From: Alphaproteobacteria bacterium
Lineage (GTDB): Bacteria > Pseudomonadota > Alphaproteobacteria > Rhodobacterales > Rhodobacteraceae
Assembly: GCA_030425945.1 (NCBI GenBank)
Contig: JAUHZL010000023.1
Coordinates: 1 to 14,943, forward strand
Length of the DNA stretch: 14,943 nt
Direction: 5' to 3'
Shown: positions 6,954 to 14,056 of the stretch, piece after piece
Numbering within the stretch: the stretch's first letter is position 1
How the letters are laid out: the number at the start of each line of letters is the position of its first letter
Notes under the pieces: model-generated
What the model was told of the DNA's origin: nothing
Databases searched by the model: none
Seen by the model: only the letters and a program-made list of their open reading frames with translations
Made by a program: the position numbers and the translations under genes

Positions 6954-7574
6954 TCAGCGGTTGGTGCCGGAAGCCGAGCGGCGCGGAAAGGGAATGACCC
7001 GGGCCGACGGCTGATCGCCCATGTCCCCGAGGCAGACGCGCTTGCGCGACTCCTTCAGGATCAGCAGCACGAGGTCCGGGATCAGGCCCGGCGCCTGGGC
7101 CTGGGCGAGATCGGCCTCGGCCTCGGAAAACTCCCCGCTGCCACTTTCCAGCTCGTGGAAGAGCATCAGGATTTCCAGCGCCGCCAGCGCGGTCGGCGCC
7201 GCGTCGCGGACGAAGCCCATCCACGCGTCATCCCGGAGCGGCATCGACCGGCAGAAGCCGCGCAGCCAGGTCTCCCAGATGATCGTCCCGTCGCTGCCGG
7301 TCTCGAAGACCGGCCGCAAGGACGCCGGGCCGTCGAGGTCGGCGGCCAGCGCGTCGTGGTAGTGCAGCAGCATGTCCCGGAGCCGGTGCCGCTTCTCCGG
7401 CGTGTCGGTGAGGTCGGGATCGAAGGACGCGAGCAGGACCTCGGTCCATTCGTCCCCGGCGATGGCGGCCGGGGCTACCAGGATGCCGGTCACGAAACCG
7501 TCGAGTTCGCTGGGCAGAGACCGCGTTGCTTGCGCCAGTGTCGTGATCACGGGCGACCCCGCATCCGTCTGCAT
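6954..7574 (-). CDS. UPF0149 / YecA-family protein
   Basis: This 206-residue cytoplasmic protein resembles the UPF0149 (YecA/YgfB) family. The diagnostic features are SELDGFVTGILVAPAAI near the N-terminus (22-38), the pattern EWTEVLLASFDPD, and WETWLRGFCRSMPLRDDAW in the middle, matching the family's helical bundle. The molecular role of the family is poorly defined. No C-terminal SEC-C zinc motif (CxCxnCH) is present, although some YecA proteins carry one. The tail RVIPFPRRSASGTNR is basic and probably flexible. The start at 7574 has no ideal ribosome site: GGGCAG is very close and AAGGGAA rather far, so the N-terminus is uncertain by several residues. It appears monocistronic. Confidence 0.7.
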   Translation of the reverse strand: MQTDAGSPVITTLAQATRSLPSELDGFVTGILVAPAAIAGDEWTEVLLASFDPDLTDTPEKRHRLRDMLLHYHDALAADLDGPASLRPVFETGSDGTIIWETWLRGFCRSMPLRDDAWMGFVRDAAPTALAALEILMLFHELESGSGEFSEAEADLAQAQAPGLIPDLVLLILKESRKRVCLGDMGDQPSARVIPFPRRSASGTNR

Positions 7575-7912
7575 CCCTGCCCGACCGCGTTCCCTTGCCT
7601 GTGCCCGGCCCGCGCCGGGCCACGCGCCGGGACCGGGACAACCCGGCCCGCCTGCGGCAGGACTCAGACGCTATGCGCCGCCCGGGCACCCGGCAATCCG
7701 GCCCTAAGGTCCTATCTTTACGGGTATCTTTCAGACGGGCTGACAAGCGGAACCGGCGCGGGCATCAAGATGGAGCCGGAGAAAACACCGCGGAGGCCGC
7801 CGCCCCGAGACCCCTCGGAGCGACCGCCGGAGACGGTGTGACCGGACCGACGAGCAGGAGTGGAGGACTTGCGGCCGCCGTGCGGCCGTCATGAACAAAG
7901 GACACGTCGGCG
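7575..7912. promoter_or_regulatory. Divergent promoter region between UPF0149 and bactofilin genes
   Basis: No gene is supported; a 23-codon ATG frame at 7771 lacks a ribosome site. The region holds a 7-bp-stem hairpin (GCCCGGC-CCGC-GCCGGGC, 7603-7620) in the leader of the leftward gene. It also holds a TATCTTT direct repeat at 7713 and 7725, exactly 12 bp apart, in the only AT-richer patch. A minus-strand TTGTCA (7746-7741) is a possible -35 without a good partner. Confidence 0.45.
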
Positions 7913-8461
7913 ATGTTCTCGAAACCCAGACCGAATGGCCCGGCCCCTGTCAGCCCGGGCGACAGCTATCCGCGCGCGCCCGTTCCGCGGCCGCCCATGC
8001 CCCCGTCCCGCCCGGCGGCCCCGCCCGAGTCGCGGACGCCCGACACCGGACGCCTCGCGCCGTCGTTCATCTCGGCGGACATGACGGTGACCGGCCAGGT
8101 GCGGACCTCGGGAGAGATCGACATCGAGGGGAGGGTGAAGGGCGATATCGAAGCGCATCGCCTGACCGTCGGCGAGAACGCCGTGATCGAAGGCGAGATC
8201 ACCGCCGACAACATCATCGTGAACGGGCATGTCGCGGGCAAGATCACGGGCCTCAAGGTGCGCCTGGCCGCCACCGCCCGCGTCGAGGGCGACATCTTCC
8301 AGCAGACCATCGCGATCGAATCCGGGGCGCATTTCGACGGCGGCATCCATCGCCGGGGCGACGTGCCGCGCATCGACGCGCCCGCCGCACCGCCCGGGAT
8401 CGACACCGCCGGGCCGGACGGGGATGCAGAGCCCGACCATCTGGACGAGGACGACGGCTGA
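7913..8461 (+). CDS. Bactofilin-family cytoskeletal protein
   Basis: This 182-residue protein has a Pro-rich disordered N-terminus (1-50) and a bactofilin beta-helix core at about 50-147. The core shows the repeating hydrophobic-Gly pattern seen in GEIDIEGRVKGDIEAHRLTV and AVIEGEITADNIIVNGHVAG. The C-terminus (150-182) is acidic and disordered. Bactofilins self-assemble without nucleotide into filaments at the inner membrane and organise cell-wall, stalk or polarity functions. The first residues MFSKPRPN lack a clear membrane-binding helix. The ATG at 7913 has AAAGGA about 10 nt upstream. The gene is followed after 38 bp by an unknown gene that is probably co-transcribed. No M23 peptidase, a frequent bactofilin neighbour, is adjacent. 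Confidence 0.9.
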   Translation: MFSKPRPNGPAPVSPGDSYPRAPVPRPPMPPSRPAAPPESRTPDTGRLAPSFISADMTVTGQVRTSGEIDIEGRVKGDIEAHRLTVGENAVIEGEITADNIIVNGHVAGKITGLKVRLAATARVEGDIFQQTIAIESGAHFDGGIHRRGDVPRIDAPAAPPGIDTAGPDGDAEPDHLDEDDG

Positions 8462-8499
8462 GCCCGTCCGAACCGCCCCTGCACCGAGGATACCCCGAC

Positions 8500-9051
8500 A
8501 TGGACCTGCCGCTTGACGACATCCCGGGCCTGCTTGGCGCGGGCCTCTTCCTGGAAGGACGGGCCCGCGACGGGAGCGTCGCGTCGGTGCTCTGTCTTCG
8601 GGACGGGGCGCAGACCTCGCTGCTCGACCTGTCCGGGGGCCTCGACCCGGCGGCACCGGGCCTGACCCGGGCCATGCGCAGCTACGTCTCCGGCCTGGTC
8701 GAGGTCGGCGACTACCTCGCGGCGCGCCGGAAGACCGACGAGGACGGCGTGACCGGGGCCGATATCGAGCGCGCGGCGCTGGCGCTGGCCTTCCCCCGCC
8801 TGAGCGGCGATGCGGCGGCGCTGGAGACCCTCGCGCGGCACCTGCACCTGTTGCAGGGGATCGGCGTGCTGACGCAGGCGCCGGTGCGCGAGCCGGACGC
8901 GCCCGTGCCGGAGGCCGCGCAACCGGAGCCGGTCGCGGAGGGGGTGGAGGAGACGCCCCCCGCCGGGACCGACCCGAGCACCGAGACGCCGGAGCCGCCG
9001 CCCGCAGGGACGCGCGGCACCTTCCGCCTGTCGGGCCTGCTGAGGCGCTGA
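8500..9051 (+). CDS. Hypothetical protein, probable operon partner of the bactofilin
   Basis: I do not recognise this 183-residue protein. The first 125 residues look folded: a beta-rich start (GLFLEGRARDGSVASVLCLR), then helices with TRAMRSYVSGLVEVGDYLAARR and LETLARHLHLLQGIGVL. Residues 128-172 form a Pro/Glu-rich linker, and the protein ends in a short basic-hydrophobic tail, TFRLSGLLRR, that could be a binding peptide or membrane-contact motif. The start at 8500 is preceded by GAGGA 9 nt upstream. It lies 38 bp after the bactofilin gene and converges on the histidine kinase gene, with 9 bp between stop codons. Codon bias matches its neighbours. Position suggests a role with the bactofilin, but nothing in the sequence proves it. 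Confidence 0.75.
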   Translation: MDLPLDDIPGLLGAGLFLEGRARDGSVASVLCLRDGAQTSLLDLSGGLDPAAPGLTRAMRSYVSGLVEVGDYLAARRKTDEDGVTGADIERAALALAFPRLSGDAAALETLARHLHLLQGIGVLTQAPVREPDAPVPEAAQPEPVAEGVEETPPAGTDPSTETPEPPPAGTRGTFRLSGLLRR

Positions 9052-9067
9052 CGCGGCCCCTCAGCGC
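9045..9067. terminator. Shared hairpin at the convergent gene ends
   Basis: GCGCTGA (9045-9051) and TCAGCGC (9061-9067) form a 7-bp stem with a 9-nt loop. The arms contain the stop codons of both convergent genes. There is no T-run on either side, so it would be at best a weak bidirectional terminator or an mRNA end stabiliser. Confidence 0.4.
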
Positions 9068-11223
9068 GGGCCGGGCTGCTGCCGGCTGTGCCACCGCCGC
9101 AGCTCGGCCGCGACGACCTCGACCTGCACCGGCTTGGTGAAGGTCGCGTCCGCGCCCGCGGTCCTGGCCTCCTCGGCCCTGAGATCGCCGATATGCGAGG
9201 TCAGGATGAAGATCGGGAACGGCCGCGCGCCCGGTTCGGCGCGCAACTGGCGCAAGAGGGCCAGCCCGTCGAGGCCCGGCATCTGCAGATCGAGCAGCAA
9301 CAGATCGGGCGTCAGCGTTTCGAGCGCGGCCCGGGCGCCAGCGCCGTCGGGCACGTGAACGACCCGCGCACCGCGGCCTTCCAGCTTGCGTTGCGTCAGG
9401 GCCGCGATGGCCGGTTCGTCCTCGGCAAAGAGGATCGTCCGGCCCGCCAGCGAGGTGTCGTCCTCGGCCAGGGTGGAGGCCGGTCTGACCGGCAGCCGGA
9501 GATCGAAGAAGAAGGTAGAGCCCTCGCCCGGCGTGCTCTGCACCTGGAGCCGCGATCCCATCGCCCGAAGGATGCGCATGCAGATCGCGAGGCCGAGGCC
9601 GAAACCCGGTTGCTGGTTCCCCGGGGGCTGCTCCAGCCGACCGTATTCCTTGAAGATGTTGGACATCAGCTCGGGCGGGATGCCGACGCCGGTATCGCGG
9701 ATCTCGAACCGGGCACTGACCTCGGCCCGGGAGATCTCGCGCGAGGTGATCTGCAGCGTCACCGAACCGGCAGGCGTGTACTTGACGCCGTTCGAGACGA
9801 GATTGGCGAGAACCTGTTGCAGGCGGACGCGGTCCACCTCGACCATCGGCAGGCGGGGCGGGGCGACGTTGAGGTGCAGTGTCAGCCCCCGGGCGGTCGC
9901 GAGCGGCTCGAGGCCATCGAGCACATCCCGACCCATCCGCCTGAGGTCCACGGGCGTCGCGGTCAGGCGCATCTCGCCCGAGCCGAGAAAGGACAACTCG
10001 AGAATGTCGTCGATCAGTTGCAAAAGGTTTTCGGCCGTACGCTCGGCCCCGTCCAGTTCCGGGACCGGCGGCCGGATCGTCGCGCGCAGCGCCTCGAGCG
10101 TGCCAAGCAGCCCGACCATCGGCCCCCGGATGTCGTGGGCGAAGGAGGCGAGGAACCGGGACTTCTCGCGGTCGCGCTGCAGCGCCTCGGCCTCGGCCCG
10201 GTCGGCCCGGGCGAGCCGCGCCGCCGTCTTTGCCCGATACCCCACCAGCCACAGCAGCAACAGCGTGAGGCCGACCCCGCCTGCCGCGATCGCGGACTGT
10301 TCCGACAAAAGCGACCAGCGGAGGCCGACATGCTCCGACGGTTCCGCCGAAACCATCATCCAGCCCTCGGCCACGTCGAGCGGGGAAAAGCCGACGTTCC
10401 AGAGCTCGGGCACCGATCCCGAGCCCGGCCGGGCCAGCACGGACCCGGGCCGCCCCTCGGCAACGCGGGCCTTCATCCACTCGGGCAGGTCCGCCCCGAC
10501 GAAGCGACCGGCCTGCGGAGACGCGCCCACCACCCGGCCTGCGCCGTCGATCACCACAAGGGCATGCTGGTCTTCGGCGAGCGCCTGGAACAGCTCGGCA
10601 TAAAGGCTCTCGGCCCCGCGTCCGACATAGATCATCGCCGGTCTGCCATCGGCCATCCGCGTGTAGCGACCGGCGGCGATGATGCCGCCGACAAAAATCC
10701 GACCGGCGAAGATGTCGCTGATCTCGGCGCGGCCACTCTGCCGTGATCGGGCCTCGGTGGCGATCAACTGGACGTGCTCGCGGGTGCGGGGGTACCGTGG
10801 CAGGACCTCGGGCGCATCGGGGCGGGTGTTGATGATCTGCTGATGTTGCTTGCCCAGCGTGACGACGACAAACCAGCTTCGCAGGCTCCGGGCATAGCGG
10901 CCGCAGGTTTGCGCCAGCCGGTCGAGGTCGAGGTCCTGCGTCAGTTCCGGGGCCGTGGCGCAGAACTCGGCCAGATCCCGCAGCTTGTAGAGACGCGAGT
11001 CGATCAGGTCGCCTGCCAGCGCGGCATGATCCTCGACATGCCCCCGCCGCTCGTCCCGTTCTATGCCGATCCCGATCAGGACTGCGGCCGCCAGCCCGAC
11101 GCCCGCCGGCACAAGCGCCGCAAGGCGCATCAGAGCGCGCAGCCGATGACCCGAAGGTCCGGATGCTCTGACCTCGCCTGCGCGCGCTTTCGGGGGAGCG
11201 ACGGTGTTGTCCTGTTGGTCCAT
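9061..11223 (-). CDS. Membrane hybrid sensor histidine kinase with C-terminal receiver
   Basis: This 720-residue sensor has a first membrane helix at about 31-54, a periplasmic sensor domain at about 56-308 (Cache-like, inferred from length and position) and a second helix at about 310-329. HisKA follows with His363 in FAHDIRGP. The HATPase has the N-box around Asn478 (LANLVSNGVKYTP), G1 DTGVGIPPE (510-518) and G2 GFGLGLAI (540-547). The receiver starts near 596, with acid pocket EDE (601-603), phospho-Asp645 in LLLDLQMPG and Lys697 in FTKPV. All catalytic residues are present. The start at 11223 is preferred because the longer frame to 11367 adds an unconvincing Arg-rich leader; the ribosome site is modest (GGGAC). 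No partner gene is contiguous. The nearest response regulators are at 11815-14056, and a phosphotransfer protein is not visible. Confidence 0.93.
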   Translation of the reverse strand: MDQQDNTVAPPKARAGEVRASGPSGHRLRALMRLAALVPAGVGLAAAVLIGIGIERDERRGHVEDHAALAGDLIDSRLYKLRDLAEFCATAPELTQDLDLDRLAQTCGRYARSLRSWFVVVTLGKQHQQIINTRPDAPEVLPRYPRTREHVQLIATEARSRQSGRAEISDIFAGRIFVGGIIAAGRYTRMADGRPAMIYVGRGAESLYAELFQALAEDQHALVVIDGAGRVVGASPQAGRFVGADLPEWMKARVAEGRPGSVLARPGSGSVPELWNVGFSPLDVAEGWMMVSAEPSEHVGLRWSLLSEQSAIAAGGVGLTLLLLWLVGYRAKTAARLARADRAEAEALQRDREKSRFLASFAHDIRGPMVGLLGTLEALRATIRPPVPELDGAERTAENLLQLIDDILELSFLGSGEMRLTATPVDLRRMGRDVLDGLEPLATARGLTLHLNVAPPRLPMVEVDRVRLQQVLANLVSNGVKYTPAGSVTLQITSREISRAEVSARFEIRDTGVGIPPELMSNIFKEYGRLEQPPGNQQPGFGLGLAICMRILRAMGSRLQVQSTPGEGSTFFFDLRLPVRPASTLAEDDTSLAGRTILFAEDEPAIAALTQRKLEGRGARVVHVPDGAGARAALETLTPDLLLLDLQMPGLDGLALLRQLRAEPGARPFPIFILTSHIGDLRAEEARTAGADATFTKPVQVEVVAAELRRWHSRQQPGPR

Positions 11224-11814
11224 TCGTCCCGCACCTTCGGTCCGCGGCGCATATCGGACCCAAACCCGGGGTGCAAACCGGTCGCCTGCCCGTCGGCATG
11301 CACTTGCCGAGTGCCGAGCGCCCCCCGGCCGCGCCCAATCCCGACGCTTTTCGCTTGGGGCAATCAACTTAGGATAGAGTGTCTTTGGATATATACGGAC
11401 TTGATTTCATATATTTCCAGCCCACCTATTGGATAGACCAGCCGAGCTGGACCTGCGTAGCCCGGGCATGTACCGAAAGCCTGCAGCTACGCGCGACTGT
11501 TTGACAGCGACGGCGTGGGCCCGTCGCGCGCCGCCTGCCGCGTCTGGTCGTCACGCAGGATACGGTGCCCCTCACATCGATTCGATGGCGGCCTGTCGGC
11601 TGCAATCATGTATTTGATGCGAATCTTCTGATCGAGGTCTGCAAGCGCCGGTTGAGCCCGAATACCGACGCTATCGACCGCTTCGGCGATACGTTCAGCG
11701 ATTTCCGAAACCCTTCCGGAGACAAGGACTATCGGACGATAGGGTATACCGCTTTTGTGCGGGGTCTATAGTTCGATAGCAAGAAAAGAAGCGTAACGGT
11801 CGGAAGGTGATAAC
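11224..11814. promoter_or_regulatory. Long divergent regulatory region between kinase and LuxR-type genes
   Basis: I support no gene in these 591 bp. The short frames here (62-68 codons) have no good start or recognisable product. At 11360-11440 is an AT-rich patch containing TCTTTGGAT (11382-11390) and the dyad CCTAT-TGG-ATAGA (11425-11437). GCGTAGC (11455-11461) and GCTACGC (11486-11492) form a distant inverted repeat. TATCG (11672) and CGATA (11687) form another. Two CTAT-N6-ATAG dyads lie just before the LuxR-type gene. The length suggests multiple regulator sites or an undetected RNA. Confidence 0.5.
11729..11779. promoter_or_regulatory. Pair of CTAT-N6-ATAG dyads upstream of the LuxR-type gene
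   Basis: CTATCGGACGATAG (11729-11742) is a perfect 6+2+6 palindrome. CTATAGTTCGATAG (11766-11779) has the same outer CTAT..ATAG. Starts are 37 bp apart, and the second ends 35 bp before the ATG. They look like operator sites for a dimeric regulator, possibly autoregulation; the binding protein is not known. Confidence 0.45.
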
Positions 11815-12507
11815 ATGATTGCTCTGGTAACCCGGGATCTCGATACGTCGGCCCGCCTCCTGTCCCTCGCCGATGCCCAATCCCGCGATCGCGTGATCGT
11901 CGTCGAAACGATTTCCGAGCTCGTTTCGCTGTGGCGTGACGGTGAGATGATGGCGTGCATCGCGGATCTCGATACGCTTCAGGCAAGCGGGCCGGAAAAT
12001 CTCGCGAAGCTGCGGGCGCTGTCCTACGGAACGCCGTTCTTCATCATTTACGACCGAATCGACCAGACCCGCGTGCGGGCAGACGGGTTCCCGGCCGTGA
12101 AGACCTGGGTGAACCGGAATGAAAGCCTCGAACTGGATCGCTTCTTCGTTTCGGTCCTGTCGCTTCTCGACGGCGACGGCCGCGCGGATGTCATCCCGGA
12201 TGCCGTGGTGCAATACGCCTGCAACATTCATGCGCTGACCGCCCGGGAAGAGGACATCCTGCGTCTCGTCTGCAAGGGGCTGACCGACAAGGAAATCGCC
12301 AAGGGCACCCGCCTGGCCGAGGCGACCGTCAAGATGCACGTGCGGAACCTGCGGCAGAAGCTGGACGCGCCGAACCGGGCCTCCGCGATCCTGCGCGTCG
12401 TGGAAGTCATGATGTCGATGGACGACTTCCAGCGCCCGCTCCGCCCGATGTTCCGGCGGCCGGGTCCGGCCCTCGACAGCCGCATGATGTCGGCCGGCGC
12501 GTTCTGA
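11815..12507 (+). CDS. LuxR/FixJ-type transcriptional regulator with degenerate receiver
   Basis: This is a 230-residue DNA-binding protein. The C-terminal half carries a NarL/LuxR-type helix-turn-helix at 141-193: LTAREEDILRLVCKGLTDKE, then TVKMHVRNLRQKLDAPNRAS. The N-terminal 120 residues look like a receiver fold (IALVTRD as first strand, MACIADLD as third). However, the acidic pair after strand 1 is replaced (T6-R7-D8), and the conserved Lys is not seen in AVKTWVNRN, so phosphorylation is doubtful although D51 and D53 are present. A basic tail (207-216) follows the HTH. The ATG at 11815 has GGAAGG 8 nt upstream. The next gene begins 38 bp later and encodes another receiver-like protein, probably in the same transcript. 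Targets are unknown; paired dyads just upstream suggest autoregulation. Confidence 0.88.
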   Translation: MIALVTRDLDTSARLLSLADAQSRDRVIVVETISELVSLWRDGEMMACIADLDTLQASGPENLAKLRALSYGTPFFIIYDRIDQTRVRADGFPAVKTWVNRNESLELDRFFVSVLSLLDGDGRADVIPDAVVQYACNIHALTAREEDILRLVCKGLTDKEIAKGTRLAEATVKMHVRNLRQKLDAPNRASAILRVVEVMMSMDDFQRPLRPMFRRPGPALDSRMMSAGAF

Positions 12508-12545
12508 ACGCCTGCCTGCCCGTCCAGATCGAAGGAGCGAAGCCC

Positions 12546-13091
12546 ATGCGCTGGAATGTTTTCGGAAGAGGTCGGCCCGACATGGCGGACGATACCCCCG
12601 TGCCGTCGACCATCTTCGTGTGGAGCGCCAAGCGCGCGCTGGCACCGGAATTCTTCGATCTCGCCTCCCTGCTGACCGCCGGGCTGCGCGAAGTGTCCCA
12701 CCTGCGCGAGGCCGCGTTCCTGTCGCAGATTGCCCCGCGCGGCGGCGTCCTGCTGGTCGATCTGGACTCGTTCAAGTCGCTGAATGCCGTCGTCGACGAC
12801 CTGATCACGGTGCGGAAGGACAACCCGCGCCTGATGGTCATCCTGGTCCACACCAAGGGGTTCTCGCGGAACTCGACCGACAGCTACCGGCTGCCGATCT
12901 GCGACGCCACCATCGCCCTGCCCGGCCCGGTGCTGGAGACGCTCGACCTGCTGTCGCAGGCCTGCGCCAACAACGTCATCTGGCAGCAGCGCGTGCTGGA
13001 ACAGGACACCACCGTGGTCATGTTCCCGACCGGGGCGGTCCGCCGGGCGTCGGCGCGTCACCCCGGCGGCGCGGTCCATCAACGGGCCTGA
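12546..13091 (+). CDS. Stand-alone receiver-like protein without output domain
   Basis: This 181-residue protein has no recognised domain by motif but shows alternating strands and helices: STIFVWSA, GGVLLVDLDSF and LMVILVHTKG. These resemble strands 1, 3 and 4 of a receiver. D72-L-D74 sits where a receiver has its phospho-Asp, and the same DLD(S/T) occurs in the upstream LuxR-type protein. Strand 1 lacks the acidic pair (IFVWSAK), so it is probably a pseudo-receiver. There is no HTH or enzymatic domain; the tail after 165 is basic and short. The ATG at 12546 follows AAGGAG by about 9 nt. It is the last gene of the rightward pair and is closed by a strong terminator 16 bp downstream. It may be an antagonist or partner of the LuxR-type protein or of the nearby kinase; this is inference. 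Confidence 0.78.
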   Translation: MRWNVFGRGRPDMADDTPVPSTIFVWSAKRALAPEFFDLASLLTAGLREVSHLREAAFLSQIAPRGGVLLVDLDSFKSLNAVVDDLITVRKDNPRLMVILVHTKGFSRNSTDSYRLPICDATIALPGPVLETLDLLSQACANNVIWQQRVLEQDTTVVMFPTGAVRRASARHPGGAVHQRA

Positions 13092-13107
13092 CCTTTCTCT
13101 TCGCACA

Positions 13108-13168
13108 GAATGCCTCGGCCCTGGAATTCCATACCATTGGAATTCCAGGGCCGTCGGCATTCCTTTTA
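13108..13168 (+). terminator. Strong rightward terminator with a very long stem
   Basis: GGCCCTGGAATTCC (13117-13130) and GGAATTCCAGGGCC (13139-13152) form a perfect 14-bp stem with an 8-nt loop. It is extended by GAATGCC (13108-13114) and GGCATTC (13156-13162) across a small internal loop, then CTTTT. It closes the LuxR-type/receiver-like pair. Confidence 0.85.
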
Positions 13169-13181
13169 CAGTTCAGGTCCG

Positions 13182-13214
13182 AAAAAGAAAAATGGGCAGC
13201 GCGAGCGCTGCCCA
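13182..13214 (-). terminator. Leftward intrinsic terminator
   Basis: On the minus strand a perfect 10-bp stem, TGGGCAGCGC-TC-GCGCTGCCCA, is followed at once by TTTTTCTTTTT. This is a textbook rho-independent terminator for leftward transcription. It lies 167 bp beyond the stop of the response regulator, leaving room for a separate small RNA. Confidence 0.9.
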
Positions 13215-13295
13215 AGTCGAGTGCAGGAATGTAAGGCTGCGAGGCGAGAAGAGCAAATTCTCGGGTGAACAGGGAAACGTGTTCAGATCCATCCT
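13182..13295 (-). ncRNA. Candidate structured small RNA or 3'-UTR RNA
   Basis: Read leftward, the roughly 110 nt before the terminator fold into successive perfect hairpins. The first is TGAACA-N8-TGTTCA (13285-13266), the second CGAGAA-N7-TTCTCG (about 13263-13245), and the third is the terminator stem with its T-rich tail. No open frame with a ribosome site is seen. A weak -10 (GATAGT, 13304-13299) would give a start near 13292, but no good -35 is present, so the RNA could instead be processed from the response-regulator message. Only the structure and terminator are directly supported; the 5' end is a guess. Confidence 0.45.
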
Positions 13296-13311
13296 TACAC
13301 TATCAACATAC

Positions 13312-13320
13312 TTATCCACA
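13312..13320 (+). promoter_or_regulatory. Exact DnaA-box sequence TTATCCACA
   Basis: TTATCCACA matches the strict DnaA-box consensus and lies in non-coding DNA just upstream of the candidate small RNA. A single box can occur by chance; a regulatory role is only possible. Confidence 0.35.
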
Positions 13321-13381
13321 CCACCCCGCGTCCACGGAAATTAAGACGGTAATCCAAAGACCGCCCCGAACGGGAAGGATC

Positions 13382-14056
13382 TCAGATAAAGCCCTGTGCC
13401 TTGGCAATGGCCGTCGCATGCGCGCGGTTCTTTGCGTCGAGTTTCGTGCAGACCTGGCGCATGATCATCTTCACGGTCATTTCCGTGGCATCGAGCGCAT
13501 AGGCAATTTCCTTGTTGGTCTTGCCCTCGGCCACCAGCTGCAGGGTCAGGACCTCGCGGTCGGTGATGCTGCGCGCGGCCTCGGAGGCCCCCGGCCGCTT
13601 CCGCCCGAGGCTGATGTCCGCGGGCAGGAAGACCTGCCCCGACGCCAGGAGCCGGATGATGTTCGACAGCGAGTTCAGGCTGATCGACTTGGGGACGTAG
13701 CCGCGCGCGCCGGTCTCGATGCACTTCCGCACCACGCTGGGCGAAACCTCGCCCGAGAAGATCGCGGTCACGCCGGGCCGGTTGCGCTCGACGACGGTCT
13801 GGATGCTGGAGAGGCCCTCCATCCCGGGCATCCGAACGTCGAGCAGCAGCACATCGTAGGGTCCATGCGCGTCGAGCCGCGCGACCGCGCTGTCGTAGTC
13901 CGTCACCACGTCGAGCGTGATGTCCGGCTCCTGCGACAGTTTCTGGGTCACCGCGTCCAGCAGCAGGACGTGATCATCTGCGATCAGCAGGGACAAGCCT
14001 GCAGGACCGGACCCCGCGGCGGTCTTGCCGCGCGTCTCGTGCTGTTCGTCGACCAT
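13382..14056 (-). CDS. NarL/FixJ-family response regulator
   Basis: This 224-residue two-domain regulator has a receiver at about 21-138 with all key residues: acidic pair D27-D28, phospho-Asp73 in LLLDVRMPGM, Ser101 as the switch hydroxyl in IFSG, and Lys123 in YVPKS. The LuxR-type HTH spans about 163-216 (SITDREVLTLQLVAEGKTNK and TVKMIMRQVCTKLDAKNRAH). It should be phosphorylated by a sensor kinase and then bind DNA as a dimer. The cognate kinase is not adjacent; the hybrid kinase at 9061-11223 or the membrane protein starting at 14739 are candidates. The start at 14056 is preceded by GAGG 8 nt upstream; the first 20 residues are a flexible leader. It is divergent from the molybdopterin-fold gene. 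Two ATCTTTGG motifs lie 59 and 101 bp before its start. Confidence 0.93.
   Translation of the reverse strand: MVDEQHETRGKTAAGSGPAGLSLLIADDHVLLLDAVTQKLSQEPDITLDVVTDYDSAVARLDAHGPYDVLLLDVRMPGMEGLSSIQTVVERNRPGVTAIFSGEVSPSVVRKCIETGARGYVPKSISLNSLSNIIRLLASGQVFLPADISLGRKRPGASEAARSITDREVLTLQLVAEGKTNKEIAYALDATEMTVKMIMRQVCTKLDAKNRAHATAIAKAQGFI

Noticed and set aside
7771..7841. Short peptide frame upstream of the bactofilin
   Set aside because: No ribosome site, and the Pro/Arg-rich translation looks like chance in GC-rich DNA.
7889..11338. 1149-codon minus-strand open frame
   Set aside because: It is antisense to the bactofilin genes and out of frame with the histidine kinase, which carries all the expected motifs.
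11565..11771. 68-codon plus-strand frame before the LuxR-type gene
   Set aside because: No ribosome site, no recognisable product, and it covers the operator-like dyads; better explained as regulatory DNA.
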